Source: Caulobacter zeae
Lineage (GTDB): Bacteria; Pseudomonadota; Alphaproteobacteria; Caulobacterales; Caulobacteraceae
Direction of reading: 5' to 3'
DNA length: 64,000 nt
Assembly (NCBI RefSeq): GCF_002858925.1
Contig: NZ_PJRS01000006.1
Location: 16,604 to 80,603, forward strand
The stretch's first letter is position 1. Every line of letters starts with the position of its first letter. The notes below the pieces were generated by a model that saw only the letters and a list, made by a program, of their open reading frames with translations, did not search any database and was not told the DNA's origin. This document shows, piece by piece, positions 20,376 to 29,011 of the stretch. Position numbers and translations under genes: made by a program.

Positions 20376-20885
20376 TCAGAGATTTACCTTGGCGTTGTCG
20401 CCCATTTGCGGTGCGGCCCCGGTCACCGCCGCCAGCACCATCTTGACCAACGCGACGGTCTTGCCGGGGCTGTCCCAAAGCTCGCCCTGGTCGGGTGTGA
20501 AGGTCATCAGGCGAATGGAGGGGTCGCTGGCGTCCTCCCACCAGGCCTTGTCGAAATCAGACCACAGCGCCGCGATCTTTTCGCGGTCGTTGCTCAAACG
20601 CGCCGAGCCCGACATCACCACGTACTTGTAATGGCCGTTGTCGGCCCAGGCGCAGGAGACGGCGGGGAAGTGCTCGACCTGGCTATTCTTGCCGCCTTCG
20701 GCGTCGACAAGAAAATAGACGGCGTGCTCGCCACGGCGCACTCGGGCTGAAAGCGGCCGGCTGTGCTGTTGCTCGCCGTCCCAGGTGGTGAACATCGCGA
20801 TGTCGATCTTTTCCGCCAGCTCCCAGATCCGGTCGGCGACCTCGTGCGGCGGCTGGGGATTGTCGTCGCTGCGTTCCTTGGTCAT
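20376..20885 (-). CDS. Pyridoxamine 5'-phosphate oxidase-fold general stress protein
   Basis: A 169-aa protein of the flavin-binding split-barrel (PNPOx-like) general stress family. Family members bind FMN/FAD or other flavins and many are stress-induced; the physiological reaction is usually unknown. Visible features are the N-terminal helix ADRIWELAEKIDIAMFTTWD, the central strands AVYFLVDAEGGK and VVMSGSARLSNDREKI, and the typical WxDxxKAWWED segment. The ATG at 20885 is chosen for AAGAGGA 8 nt upstream. A near-match to the EcfG promoter (GCAAC-N17-CGTT) lies 33-58 nt upstream. Confidence 0.88.
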   Translation of the reverse strand: MTKERSDDNPQPPHEVADRIWELAEKIDIAMFTTWDGEQQHSRPLSARVRRGEHAVYFLVDAEGGKNSQVEHFPAVSCAWADNGHYKYVVMSGSARLSNDREKIAALWSDFDKAWWEDASDPSIRLMTFTPDQGELWDSPGKTVALVKMVLAAVTGAAPQMGDNAKVNL

Positions 20886-20917
20886 CGCGGGTCCTCTTGA
20901 TGTGAGCAGAAAGAGCC

Positions 20918-20943
20918 AACGCGCCGGCGCACGGCAATGTTGC
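20918..20943 (-). promoter_or_regulatory. EcfG-like promoter near-match upstream of PNPOx-type gene
   Basis: Minus strand: GCAAC, 17 nt, CGTT. One base off the GGAAC consensus, but correctly placed and oriented for a gene of a general stress family. Confidence 0.4.
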
Positions 20944-21024
20944 ACGCTTGAGGCGGGGCCCAGGCTGGTCGATCCGCCGATTTCTTCTGCGACGGCAAAG
21001 CTGCAGGAGGGCGGCGAGCAGCCT

Positions 21025-24000
21025 TCAACCGCTCAGCGCGGAAAGCAGAGCCTGAGCCAGCGCTCGCCGCTCGGGTTCGCTGTCGCAGGCCAGGGCCACG
21101 ACCAGCTTGTCCTCGCGCACCGTCAGGACGTCGCGCCATCGCGATAGGGCCCTCTTAGCCTTGGCCGGCGCGGGCGTGGCCAGGGTCAGCGACACCCCCT
21201 TGGGGCCGGCGCGCACCTGACGGACCCCGGCGCTCTTGGCCAGGCGCTGCAATCGAGCCTGGTCGAGCAGGGTGTTGGTCAGCGCGGGAAGGGCGCCGAA
21301 GCGATCCTCCAGTTCCTCCTCGAAAGCGTCGATCTGGCCTTGGTCTTCGAGTCTTGCCAGCCGGGCATAGAGATTGATCCGGGTCACTGCGTCGGGCACG
21401 TAGACGGTCGGGATCGCGCCCGGCTCGCCAAGCTGCAGATCGGGCGTCCAGTCTTCGGCCTCGGCCTCGCCGCGCGCGACCCGCAGCGCCCTGGCCAGCA
21501 GGCGCTGGTAAAGACCTGCGCCGATCATCCGGATATGTCCGGCCTGATCCTCGCCGACCAGATCCCCGCCGCCGCGCAGGTCCAGGTCCCGGGCGCTGAT
21601 CGCCAGGCCTGACCCCAGGCGATCGAACGCCTCCAGCGTCGAAAGCCGCGCGCGGGTGGCCTCGGAAAGGTCCTCCTGCGGATCCGACAACAGATAGGCC
21701 ACGCCTTGAATGCGACCGCGGCCGACCCGGCCGCGCAGCTGATGAAGCTGAGCCAGGCCAAATCGGTCGGACCGCCAGACGATCATGGTGTTGGCGCGCG
21801 GCACGTCCAGCCCGCTTTCGATGATGTTGGTGGCCAGCAGCACGTCGCCGTCGCCATCGGCGAAGCCGACCATCACCGCATCCGCCGTCTCGGCGGCCAG
21901 ATCGCCGTGGGCCACGCGCACTTCAAGCTCTGGGACGAGGCTGGCCAGCTGAGCCTGGAGCTGACCGATGTCCTCGATGCGCGGTGCGACGACGAAGCTC
22001 TGTCCGCCCCGGCGCTTTTCGCGCATTAGCGCCATGCGCAGGGTGGCCGCATCGAAGGGCGCCAGAAAGGTGCGGATCGGACGCCTACGGGCCGGCGGAC
22101 TGGCGATGACGCTGACGTCCTGCACACCGATCATCGCCGCTTGCAGGGTGCGGGGAATTGGCGTGGCCGTCAGGGTCAGGAGATGGCCGTCCTTGGCCAT
22201 GCCGCGCAACCTCTCCTTCAACGCTGCGCCGAACTTCTGCTCCTCGTCGATGATCATCAGCCCAAGATCGCTAAAGCCGATATCCTTGCCCGCCAGGGAC
22301 TGGGTGCCGATCACCACGCCGATCTGGCCCGCCTCCAGGCCCTGCTTGACCGCCTTGGCTTCGGCGGGACAGACCAGGCGCGACAGGTGGGCAACGCCGA
22401 TCCCCGTGCCGGCGAACCGCCGCTTGAAGGTTTCGACGTGTTGGCGAGCCAGGACCGTCGTCGGCGCGGCCAGGGCCACCTGGCGTCCGCTCAAGGCCAC
22501 GGCGGCGGCGGCCCGCAAGGCCACCTCGGTCTTGCCAAAGCCGACGTCGCCGCACACCAGCCGGTCCATGGGGCGTCCGCTGGCGAGGTCGGCCAGAACC
22601 GCCTCGATCGCCGCCGACTGATCGGGCGTCTCGGGATAGGCGAAGCGGGCGGCGAACCTGGCGTAGGCGGCCTTGGGCGGAACGATGGACGGGCAGATCC
22701 TTTCCTCGCGCGCCTTGGCCAGGGCCACCAGGCGGGCGGCGGCCGCTTCCAGGTGATGATGAACCTGCGCGCGTCGCTTGGCCCAACCCTCGCCGTTGAG
22801 CCGGTCGAGGGTCACCGCGCTTTCTTCGGCCCCATAGCGCCAGATGCGGCCGATCTCCTCCACGGGCGCCTGCAGACTGTCGCCGCCGTGATACTCCAGC
22901 TGCAGGGTGTCATGACCCACGCCGTCGATTTCGATCCTCGTAAGGTCACGCAGCACGCCTACCCCATGGTCCTCATGTAAGACGACGTCGCCGGGACGAA
23001 GGTCGGGTTCGGCCAGAAGATCCTGCAGGTTGGTCGCGCCGCGTGCGGCCGTGCGCCCCCCAACCACGTCGCTGGCGGCGATCACGGCGAGCTGGCTGGC
23101 CGCCTCGATGAAGCCGGTGTCGAGATCCAGCTCGATGCTGACGACCGCGCCCGCGGAGCTGGCGAGCGCCTGCGCCCAGTCCGCGCAGGGCTGAGGCTTG
23201 AGGTCGAGCCCGCGGGCGAGAGCCCGGGCGAGCGGCCGAAGCTCCTGGCGCAATCCCGTCAGCACTACCCGACGCCCGGCTTGGCGGTGATGGTCGACGA
23301 GATCACAAAAGGCCCTGCCAGGGTTGCGCTGCAGGGCCAGGTTGGCCACCGGTTCGAAGCCGCGCGTCTCCAGGCGCACGACCGACCAGCTGGCGAGGGC
23401 CGCCTTGAGGTCTGCGCCCAGCAGGTTGAGCTCATCAGGCGCGCCGGGCTCAGGGCCCGCGCCGCCAAGCGTCTTGCGCGCCTCGAAGGCGTCCAGCACA
23501 TGGGCCTCGACCTCGGCAAGACGGGCGACGGCCTTGACGTCCATGGAAAGCCTGGCCTTGGGCAAAAGCTCGAACAGCGAAACCAGGGCGCCGTAGTGTC
23601 GGGCCATGGCGTGCTCGGCCCCGGGAAAGCGTTCGGGAACTGCGCCATCGGCGCCGGGCTTGAGGATCAGCTCGCTCGCCGGGCCAAGGCGCAGGGTCTC
23701 GAGCTCGCCTGTCGAGCGCTGGCTCAAAGGGTCGTAGGGTCGCATCTCGGCGATCCGATCGGCGTCGAGCGCAATACGCACCGGGCAGGCGGCGTCCGCA
23801 GGAAAGATATCGACGACTTCGCCCAGGAAGGCGATCTCGCCGGGCTCGTCGATACGGTCGTCTGCGACATAGCCGGCGGCGGCGGCGAAAACGCCAAGGG
23901 CCTGGCGATCGAGCACGGCGCCGCGCTGAAGGTCGAACACCGTCTCGTGCGCCAGCGCCGCCGGCGGGAGCTTCTGGACGATGGCCTCGGGCGAGGTGAC

Positions 24001-24354
24001 CAAAACCCGCCGGCCGGCCGGCTGGGCAAGTCGTCCAAGGATGGCCATGCGCCGCCCCATCACATCGCGCGACGGCGAGGCGCGATCATAGGGCAGGCAG
24101 TCCCACGGCGGCAGCACCAGGACCTCGAGGTCGGGGGCGAAGCCGGCCAGGGCCCGACCGATTTCCTCGGCCCGGCGCTCACTGGACGCCAGGTGAACCA
24201 AGGTCGATCCGCCCTTGGCCGCTTTGCGAGACAGGATCAGCGCCACTGCAGAAGCCGGGGCCTGGAGCCTCGTCGCGCTTAAGGCGCGGTGGTTGCGCGC
24301 GCCTGGCGCCAGGGTTTCGCCAACGGCAGGGACGGGGCTGGCGACCTGAGACAT
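21025..24354 (-). CDS. Transcription-repair coupling factor-like translocase (Mfd family)
   Basis: Mfd-type superfamily 2 DNA translocase of 1109 aa. The N-terminal UvrB-homology region (LPPWDCLPYDRASPSRDV, VTSPEAIVQKLPP) is followed by an RNA-polymerase interaction domain (DVVLHEDHGVG). Helicase motifs are GDVGFGKTEVAL (Walker A), IIDEEQKFG (motif II), TATPIPRTLQAAM, and ATNIIESGLDVPRANTMIV with QLRGRVGRG. The TRG motif RDLDLRGGGDLVGEDQAGHI is present and a C-terminal UvrA-interaction region follows. True Mfd strips stalled RNA polymerase and recruits UvrA. The TRG glycines differ from the usual GAGN and the protein is slightly short, so it may be a paralogue of a housekeeping Mfd elsewhere; this cannot be settled here. 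Confidence 0.9.
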   Translation of the reverse strand: MSQVASPVPAVGETLAPGARNHRALSATRLQAPASAVALILSRKAAKGGSTLVHLASSERRAEEIGRALAGFAPDLEVLVLPPWDCLPYDRASPSRDVMGRRMAILGRLAQPAGRRVLVTSPEAIVQKLPPAALAHETVFDLQRGAVLDRQALGVFAAAAGYVADDRIDEPGEIAFLGEVVDIFPADAACPVRIALDADRIAEMRPYDPLSQRSTGELETLRLGPASELILKPGADGAVPERFPGAEHAMARHYGALVSLFELLPKARLSMDVKAVARLAEVEAHVLDAFEARKTLGGAGPEPGAPDELNLLGADLKAALASWSVVRLETRGFEPVANLALQRNPGRAFCDLVDHHRQAGRRVVLTGLRQELRPLARALARGLDLKPQPCADWAQALASSAGAVVSIELDLDTGFIEAASQLAVIAASDVVGGRTAARGATNLQDLLAEPDLRPGDVVLHEDHGVGVLRDLTRIEIDGVGHDTLQLEYHGGDSLQAPVEEIGRIWRYGAEESAVTLDRLNGEGWAKRRAQVHHHLEAAAARLVALAKAREERICPSIVPPKAAYARFAARFAYPETPDQSAAIEAVLADLASGRPMDRLVCGDVGFGKTEVALRAAAAVALSGRQVALAAPTTVLARQHVETFKRRFAGTGIGVAHLSRLVCPAEAKAVKQGLEAGQIGVVIGTQSLAGKDIGFSDLGLMIIDEEQKFGAALKERLRGMAKDGHLLTLTATPIPRTLQAAMIGVQDVSVIASPPARRRPIRTFLAPFDAATLRMALMREKRRGGQSFVVAPRIEDIGQLQAQLASLVPELEVRVAHGDLAAETADAVMVGFADGDGDVLLATNIIESGLDVPRANTMIVWRSDRFGLAQLHQLRGRVGRGRIQGVAYLLSDPQEDLSEATRARLSTLEAFDRLGSGLAISARDLDLRGGGDLVGEDQAGHIRMIGAGLYQRLLARALRVARGEAEAEDWTPDLQLGEPGAIPTVYVPDAVTRINLYARLARLEDQGQIDAFEEELEDRFGALPALTNTLLDQARLQRLAKSAGVRQVRAGPKGVSLTLATPAPAKAKRALSRWRDVLTVREDKLVVALACDSEPERRALAQALLSALSG

Positions 24355-24498
24355 GGGGGAACAACTCTGGGAGACGGGGCCCGCGCCGCCGCGAGCAGGG
24401 CCGAAACACCTCGTGCTTGGAGAGGTTGCAGACGCTGACCTGGGAAGAAGCCCAAAGGGGCGCCTGGCGATCTTTTGACAGGGCGCAGCATCGAGCGC

Positions 24499-24524
24499 GG
24501 AACGTTAGCCGCGAGGGCGTCGTT
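24499..24524 (+). promoter_or_regulatory. EcfG/SigT-type promoter for the DUF1206-DUF2252 operon
   Basis: GGAAC at 24499-24503, 17 nt, CGTT at 24521-24524; the DUF1206 start is 54 nt downstream. Exact match to the alphaproteobacterial general stress sigma factor consensus. Confidence 0.65.
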
Positions 24525-24577
24525 CAGCCTGCCCGACGGCAGCGCTTGGCCGTTGGCGAACGCGCGAGGATCGGAAA

Positions 24578-25444
24578 GTGGGATCAGCACAAGCACAGCC
24601 TTGGGCGCGGCGTCTGAGGCGCCTGGCGGCGCGGGACGAGATCATTCAGGGGCTCGAATGGGCCGGTCGGCTCGGCTACGCCGCGCGTGGCGTCGTCTAT
24701 CTCGGCCTGGGCGCGATCGCCCTTCTGGCCGCGGTCGATATGACGCCGCGCGCGCGTGGCGCCAAGGCGATGCTGGCGGCCTGGGCGGCCTGGCCGCCAG
24801 GCCTGGTGATCGTGGCTCTGGTGTCGCTGGGCCTGCTGGGCTTTGCGGTCTGGCGCGGCCTGCAGGCAGGCCTCGACGCCGATCGCCAGGGCGTCTCGCC
24901 CAAGGCTATCGCCGTGCGCGTCGGCCAAGCCGTCAGCGGACTGATCTACGGCGGCCTTGGGCTCTGGGGCCTGGAACTGCTCGACGCCTTCGAGGATGTC
25001 GGAGAAGCCGATGAGGAACAGGCCGCCCACGGCGCGGCTGCCGCGATCCTGAACTGGCCCTACGGCGAGACGCTGTTGCTGCTGGCGGGGCTGACCCTTG
25101 TCGGGGTCGGTATAGGCAACGTCATCCAGGGCCTGATGCAGGATTTTTCCAAGCGCCTTTCATGTGATGCGCGGCTGTGCCGGGTGGTCGCGCCCCTGGC
25201 CAGGATCGGCTATGGAGCGCGGGGCTTGGCCACATTGCCGGCCGGCGTCTTCCTGATCAAGGCGGGGCTGGAAGCGCGTAGCGCCGACGTCCATAGTTGG
25301 GGCGGCGCCTTGCAGGCGCTTGAGCGCCAGCCGCTCGGATCCTGGGTCCTGGGCCTGATCGCCTTGGGCTTGGCGGCTTTCGGCCTCTTTGGTTTGGTCG
25401 AGGCGGCGTTCCGGCGCATCCGTCCCGCCCAGGCGCTCGCCTGA
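24578..25444 (+). CDS. DUF1206 integral membrane protein
   Basis: A 288-aa membrane protein of the DUF1206 family, built from three repeats of paired membrane helices, each opening with a G-R-x-G-Y-x-A-R-G-x-V-type motif (WAGRLGYAARGVVYLGLGAI; VGQAVSGLIYGGLGLWGL; LARIGYGARGLATLPAGVFL). Function of the family is unknown. The start is GTG at 24578 with GAGG upstream. An EcfG-type promoter precedes it and the downstream DUF2252 gene overlaps it (TGATG), so the pair is probably a stress-induced operon. Confidence 0.9.
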   Translation: MGSAQAQPWARRLRRLAARDEIIQGLEWAGRLGYAARGVVYLGLGAIALLAAVDMTPRARGAKAMLAAWAAWPPGLVIVALVSLGLLGFAVWRGLQAGLDADRQGVSPKAIAVRVGQAVSGLIYGGLGLWGLELLDAFEDVGEADEEQAAHGAAAAILNWPYGETLLLLAGLTLVGVGIGNVIQGLMQDFSKRLSCDARLCRVVAPLARIGYGARGLATLPAGVFLIKAGLEARSADVHSWGGALQALERQPLGSWVLGLIALGLAAFGLFGLVEAAFRRIRPAQALA

Positions 25445-26685
25445 TGGCCCGGGACGATCGCATCGCCCGCGCCAAGGCCGCTTCGCGAGAGGCCCGCGCA
25501 CCCACCCCCGCCAAGCGCGGCCCACTGCTGGCGCGCACGCGCAATCTCAAAATGGCCCGATCGGCCCACGCCTACGTCCGCGGCAGCACGGTCAAGTTCT
25601 ACGACTGGTTGGAGGCTCGGCCTTCGAGTCTGCCCAGCGGCCCGCCGGTGTGGATCTGCGGCGACTGCCACCTGGGCAATCTGGGGCCTCTGGCGAGCGC
25701 CACGGGCGATGTCGACATCCAGATCCGCGATCTGGATCAGACCGTCGTCGGCAATCCGGCTCACGACCTTATCCGGCTTGGCCTGTCACTGGCCTGCGCG
25801 GCGCGCGGCTCGGACCTGCCCGGCGTCATCACCGCCCAGATGATGGAGGCCATGGTCGATGGCTACGAGGACGCCCTGGCCGGTGATTTCGAGGCCGAAG
25901 CCTCGCATCCGCCGATGATCGGTGCGGTGGTGCGCGAGGCCGAGCGTCGGACCTGGAAGCATCTGGCGGCCGATCGTCTGCGCGGCGCGCAGCCTGTGAT
26001 CCCCATCGGCCGGCGCTTCTGGCCGATCACCAGGACCGAGCGCGATGAGATCGAGGCGATCTGCGCCAGCGATCCGGTCAGGGCGCTGGTCACCAGCCTC
26101 AAGTCCCGCAGCAAGAAGGACGACATCCGGATGCTGGACGCGGCCTATTGGGTAAAGGGCTGCAGTTCGCTGGGCCGGCTGCGCTTTGCCGTGCTGCTGG
26201 AAGTCGCTGGCGGCGGCGACGCGCCCGGCATCTGTTTCCTCGACATCAAGGAAGCCATCAAGGCCGCCGCGCCACGCGATCGCGACGCGGCCATGCCGCG
26301 CGACAACGCAGAGCGGGTGGTGGCGGGGGCCTTGGCCCTGTCTCCCCATCTTGGCCAGCGCATGGCTTCCGGCCGTCTGCTCGACAAGGCGGTGTTCGTC
26401 CGTGAACTGATGCCCCAAGACATGAAGCTGGAGATCGTGGGGCTAGCGCCGGCCCAGGCCATGGACGCCGCTCGCGCCCTGGCCGGCGTGGTGGGGCATG
26501 CCCATGGCCGGCAAATGGACGGGGCCGCGCGCAAGGCCTGGATCGCCGACCTGTCGCGCAATCGTTCCGGCGCCTTGGACGCCCCCTCCTGGCTGTGGTC
26601 CAGCGTCGTGGATCTGGTGGCCGTGCACGAGGCGGCCTATCTCGAGCATTGTCGGCGTTACGCCCTGGGTCTGGGCCAGGACTAA
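25444..26685 (+). CDS. DUF2252 family protein (kinase-like fold)
   Basis: A 413-aa soluble protein of DUF2252, a family related to aminoglycoside-phosphotransferase-like kinases but without an assigned substrate. It shows the characteristic VWICGDCHLGNLG and DVDIQIRDLDQTVVGNPAHDL motifs (phosphotransferase-like H-x-D/N and D-x-D elements), KKDDIRMLDAAYWVKGCSSLG, and ELMPQDMKLEI. Its ATG overlaps the DUF1206 stop. It converges with the flavoprotein gene, with only 19 nt between the stops. Expression is likely from the EcfG-like promoter ahead of DUF1206. Confidence 0.9.
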   Translation: MARDDRIARAKAASREARAPTPAKRGPLLARTRNLKMARSAHAYVRGSTVKFYDWLEARPSSLPSGPPVWICGDCHLGNLGPLASATGDVDIQIRDLDQTVVGNPAHDLIRLGLSLACAARGSDLPGVITAQMMEAMVDGYEDALAGDFEAEASHPPMIGAVVREAERRTWKHLAADRLRGAQPVIPIGRRFWPITRTERDEIEAICASDPVRALVTSLKSRSKKDDIRMLDAAYWVKGCSSLGRLRFAVLLEVAGGGDAPGICFLDIKEAIKAAAPRDRDAAMPRDNAERVVAGALALSPHLGQRMASGRLLDKAVFVRELMPQDMKLEIVGLAPAQAMDAARALAGVVGHAHGRQMDGAARKAWIADLSRNRSGALDAPSWLWSSVVDLVAVHEAAYLEHCRRYALGLGQD

Positions 26686-26704
26686 CGGGAAGAGGACTGG
26701 CCGC

Positions 26705-27658
26705 TCATTGGGTCAGAGCTCTTAGGCGCCTGTGAATGTCGGTGGCGGCGATGGCGGCCTCGGCTGAGGCCACGGCGATCTGATTTAGCCCGCGCACGAC
26801 ATCGCCCGCAGCGTAGAGGCCGGCGATCGAGGTTTCCTGATGGGCGCTGACCAGGAGGTTGCCGTCGGCGTCGTGAGCCGCGCCGCAAGCCAACGCCAAG
26901 CGGCTTTGCATCTCACATCCAAGCGCCAGGTAGAGGCAATCGAAGGACCTCTGCGCCGCACCGCCGCGCCCCACCTTGACCGCCTCTCTACCCACGGCAA
27001 GGTCGCCCAGCGTGATCGGCAAGACTTCCACGCCGTGGTCGTCGAGGGCCTGACGATCGGTGAGCGTGGCCGGATCGCCAAGGTGCAGCAGCGTCACCCT
27101 CTGCGAATAGGTCGTCAGGAAGGCGGCCTCGCGCGCTCCCAGATCGCCCTCGCCGAGCACGGCGATGGCCTGATCGATGGCCTCGTAGGCGTCGCAAATC
27201 GGGCACATGCGCACCTTGGCCGCCCGGATCGCCGCTTCCACTCCGTCCAAGTCCGGCAGCCGATCGACGACGCCTGTCGCCAGCAGCACGAAGCGCGCGA
27301 ACACGCGGGCGGGAGCGCCCGGATCGCCGCCAGCTGTCTCCAGCATGACTTCGAAGCGCTCGGCTTGGCGTGACAGACGAACGGCCCGCCCAGCCCTGCG
27401 TTCGGCGCCGTAGAGACTTGCCTGTCGGCCCATGTCGGCGAGAAGCCGGCGCCCGCCGACGCCTCCGGGGAAGCCTGGCGTATTGTGGCTCTCGGGTATC
27501 CAGTCGGCGCGAGGACGCCCGCCGTCGAGGATCAGCACCTTGCGGCGAAAGCGCCCAAGGTACGTCGCCGCCGTAAGCCCGGCGGGACCCGCGCCGACGA
27601 CGATCACGTCGTACTCATCGATCTTGGCTGCGTCCGGCAAAGCAGAAGATCTCGTCAT
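26705..27658 (-). CDS. Thioredoxin-reductase-like NAD(P)/FAD oxidoreductase
   Basis: A 317-aa flavoprotein with an FAD-binding GAGPAGLTAATYLGRF Rossmann motif at the N-terminus, the redox-active MCPICD (Cys-x-x-Cys) loop of thioredoxin reductases at mid-protein, a second nucleotide site near AVLGEGDLGARE (weaker than the usual GxGxxG), and the C-terminal FAD motif GLYAAGDVVRGLNQI. It may reduce a thioredoxin-like or peroxidase partner; none is adjacent. An exact EcfG-type promoter lies 33-57 nt upstream, back to back with another serving the DUF4142 gene, indicating general stress control. Confidence 0.88.
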   Translation of the reverse strand: MTRSSALPDAAKIDEYDVIVVGAGPAGLTAATYLGRFRRKVLILDGGRPRADWIPESHNTPGFPGGVGGRRLLADMGRQASLYGAERRAGRAVRLSRQAERFEVMLETAGGDPGAPARVFARFVLLATGVVDRLPDLDGVEAAIRAAKVRMCPICDAYEAIDQAIAVLGEGDLGAREAAFLTTYSQRVTLLHLGDPATLTDRQALDDHGVEVLPITLGDLAVGREAVKVGRGGAAQRSFDCLYLALGCEMQSRLALACGAAHDADGNLLVSAHQETSIAGLYAAGDVVRGLNQIAVASAEAAIAATDIHRRLRALTQ

Positions 27659-27690
27659 GGGCGCGTTCGTCCGGTGGCCAGAGGCGCCTT

Positions 27691-27715
27691 AACGAGCGCT
27701 CGCCTTGGCCGTTCC
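27691..27715 (-). promoter_or_regulatory. EcfG/SigT-type promoter for the flavoprotein gene
   Basis: On the minus strand GGAAC (27715-27711), 16 nt, CGTT (27694-27691); start codon 33 nt downstream. Exact consensus match, divergent from the promoter at 27778. Confidence 0.65.
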
Positions 27716-27777
27716 GAAAAGAGGCCGGGGGTCTTTACCGCCGCCCTGATCTGGTCGCGCCACGACGGCGTCTGGCG

Positions 27778-27802
27778 GGAACGTCGGGCAAGCCGCGCCG
27801 TT
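27778..27802 (+). promoter_or_regulatory. EcfG/SigT-type promoter for the DUF4142-DUF3597 genes
   Basis: GGAAC at 27778-27782, 16 nt, CGTT at 27799-27802; the DUF4142 ATG is 52 nt downstream. Exact consensus match. Confidence 0.65.
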
Positions 27803-27853
27803 CAGTTGCCGCCCCGCCCGGGAGCGATCGCGAAACCGATAGAGACGCCGACC

Positions 27854-28459
27854 ATGGCCCGTTACGCACTTTTGACCGCCGCCGCCCTGGCCGCCCTGAC
27901 GCTCGCCGCATGTCAGAAGAAGGACGCCGAGCCCGCCCCGGCCGATCCGGGCACGAGCAACGCGGCCGTCAACGCCGCGCAGGACGCCACATCCACCGCC
28001 GTGGGGACGGCAGCGGCCGTAACCGGGCCGATGTCGACCGAGGCCTTCGTAACCAACGCCGCGATCAGCGACATGTACGAGATCCAGGCCGGCCAAATCG
28101 CTCAACAAAAGGGCCAGACCCAGGCGGTCAAGGATTTTGGCAAGCAAATGGTCACCGACCACACCGCGCTCTCCAACGCCCTCAAGCCGCTCGTCGTCGC
28201 CGCAGGCAAGTCAGCGCCGGCTGGGCTGGATGAGCGCCGCAAGGGTCTGATCGACAATCTCAACGCTGCGGCCCCGGCCGACTTCGACAAGGTCTACCTG
28301 ACCCAGCAGGAAGCCGCCCACAAGGAGGCCCTCACTTTGATGCAGGGCTATGCCGATCACGGCGACGATGGCGGCCTCAAGGGTGGGGCGGCCAAGGCCC
28401 TGCCCAAGATCAAGGCCCACCTCAGCCACGTCCAGGGCCTGGCCTCGGCCGTCCACTAA
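27854..28459 (+). CDS. DUF4142 lipoprotein
   Basis: A 201-aa envelope protein. The N-terminus MARYALLTAAALAALTLAAC is a lipoprotein signal with a LAAC lipobox. After an Ala/Pro-rich linker comes a DUF4142 ferritin-like four-helix domain (SDMYEIQAGQIAQQ..., VKDFGKQMVTDHTALSNAL, YLTQQEAAHKEALTLMQGYA). The family is common in stress-tolerant bacteria and has no known reaction. The ATG at 27854 follows an EcfG-type promoter. The DUF3597 gene follows 27 nt later without its own promoter match, so they are probably cotranscribed. Confidence 0.9.
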   Translation: MARYALLTAAALAALTLAACQKKDAEPAPADPGTSNAAVNAAQDATSTAVGTAAAVTGPMSTEAFVTNAAISDMYEIQAGQIAQQKGQTQAVKDFGKQMVTDHTALSNALKPLVVAAGKSAPAGLDERRKGLIDNLNAAAPADFDKVYLTQQEAAHKEALTLMQGYADHGDDGGLKGGAAKALPKIKAHLSHVQGLASAVH

Positions 28460-28486
28460 GCATCATTTGATAGGAGACGCGTCCCC

Positions 28487-28885
28487 ATGGGTCTTTTTTC
28501 CAAGATCGTCGACAGGATCTTCCATCACGACCAGGCCAAGGCCGCGCCGGCCGCGCCGGCCACCCCAGCGACGGCGAGCGCGGTCGCCCCGGTTGCGCCG
28601 GCTCCGGCCCCCGTTCCGACCGCCGCCCCGGTCGATGTCGAGGCGGTCCTGACCTCGATGGCCGAGATCGAAGGCGGCGGTAGCAATTGGCGCGGCTCTA
28701 TCGTCGACCTGCTGAAGCTTCTGAAGCTGGATTCGAGCCTGGAGGCTCGCAAGGGGCTGGCCGACGAACTGGGCGTCCATGTCGGTGATGCCGGGAGCGC
28801 CGAACAGAACATCGCGCTGCACAAGGCGGTGATGAAGAAGCTGGCCGAGAACGGCGGCCAAGTCCCCGATAGCCTGTACCAATAA
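28487..28885 (+). CDS. DUF3597 family protein
   Basis: A 132-aa protein. A short N-terminal segment (MGLFSKIVDRIFHHD) and an Ala/Pro linker of about 35 residues lead into the DUF3597 domain (VDVEAVLTSMAEIEGGGSNW, RGSIVDLLKLLKLDSSLEAR, KGLADELGV), which resembles a LysM-like or peptidoglycan-associated helical unit in other proteins; its function is unknown. The ATG is preceded by TAGGAGA. It lies in the same transcription unit as the DUF4142 lipoprotein and ends 8 nt before a terminator-like hairpin. Confidence 0.85.
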   Translation: MGLFSKIVDRIFHHDQAKAAPAAPATPATASAVAPVAPAPAPVPTAAPVDVEAVLTSMAEIEGGGSNWRGSIVDLLKLLKLDSSLEARKGLADELGVHVGDAGSAEQNIALHKAVMKKLAENGGQVPDSLYQ

Positions 28886-28892
28886 CGCTTTG

Positions 28893-28922
28893 CTGGCGGC
28901 GCGGGCTCATCCGAGCCGCCAG
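28893..28922 (+). terminator. Hairpin after DUF3597
   Basis: Arms CTGGCGGC (28893-28900) and GCCGCCAG (28915-28922) pair perfectly, and an inner GGCTC-ATCC-GAGCC can also form. The downstream TTTCCTT is a weak T-tract. It would separate the DUF4142-DUF3597 unit from ligD. Confidence 0.45.
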
Positions 28923-29011
28923 TGGCTTTCCTTCTGGATCGCAGCCTCGGCGTCGCTCCTCCGACGGATCACCGGCGCGGCCTGGCCGTTTGGCTCCTCG
29001 AAGGAGCGGCC

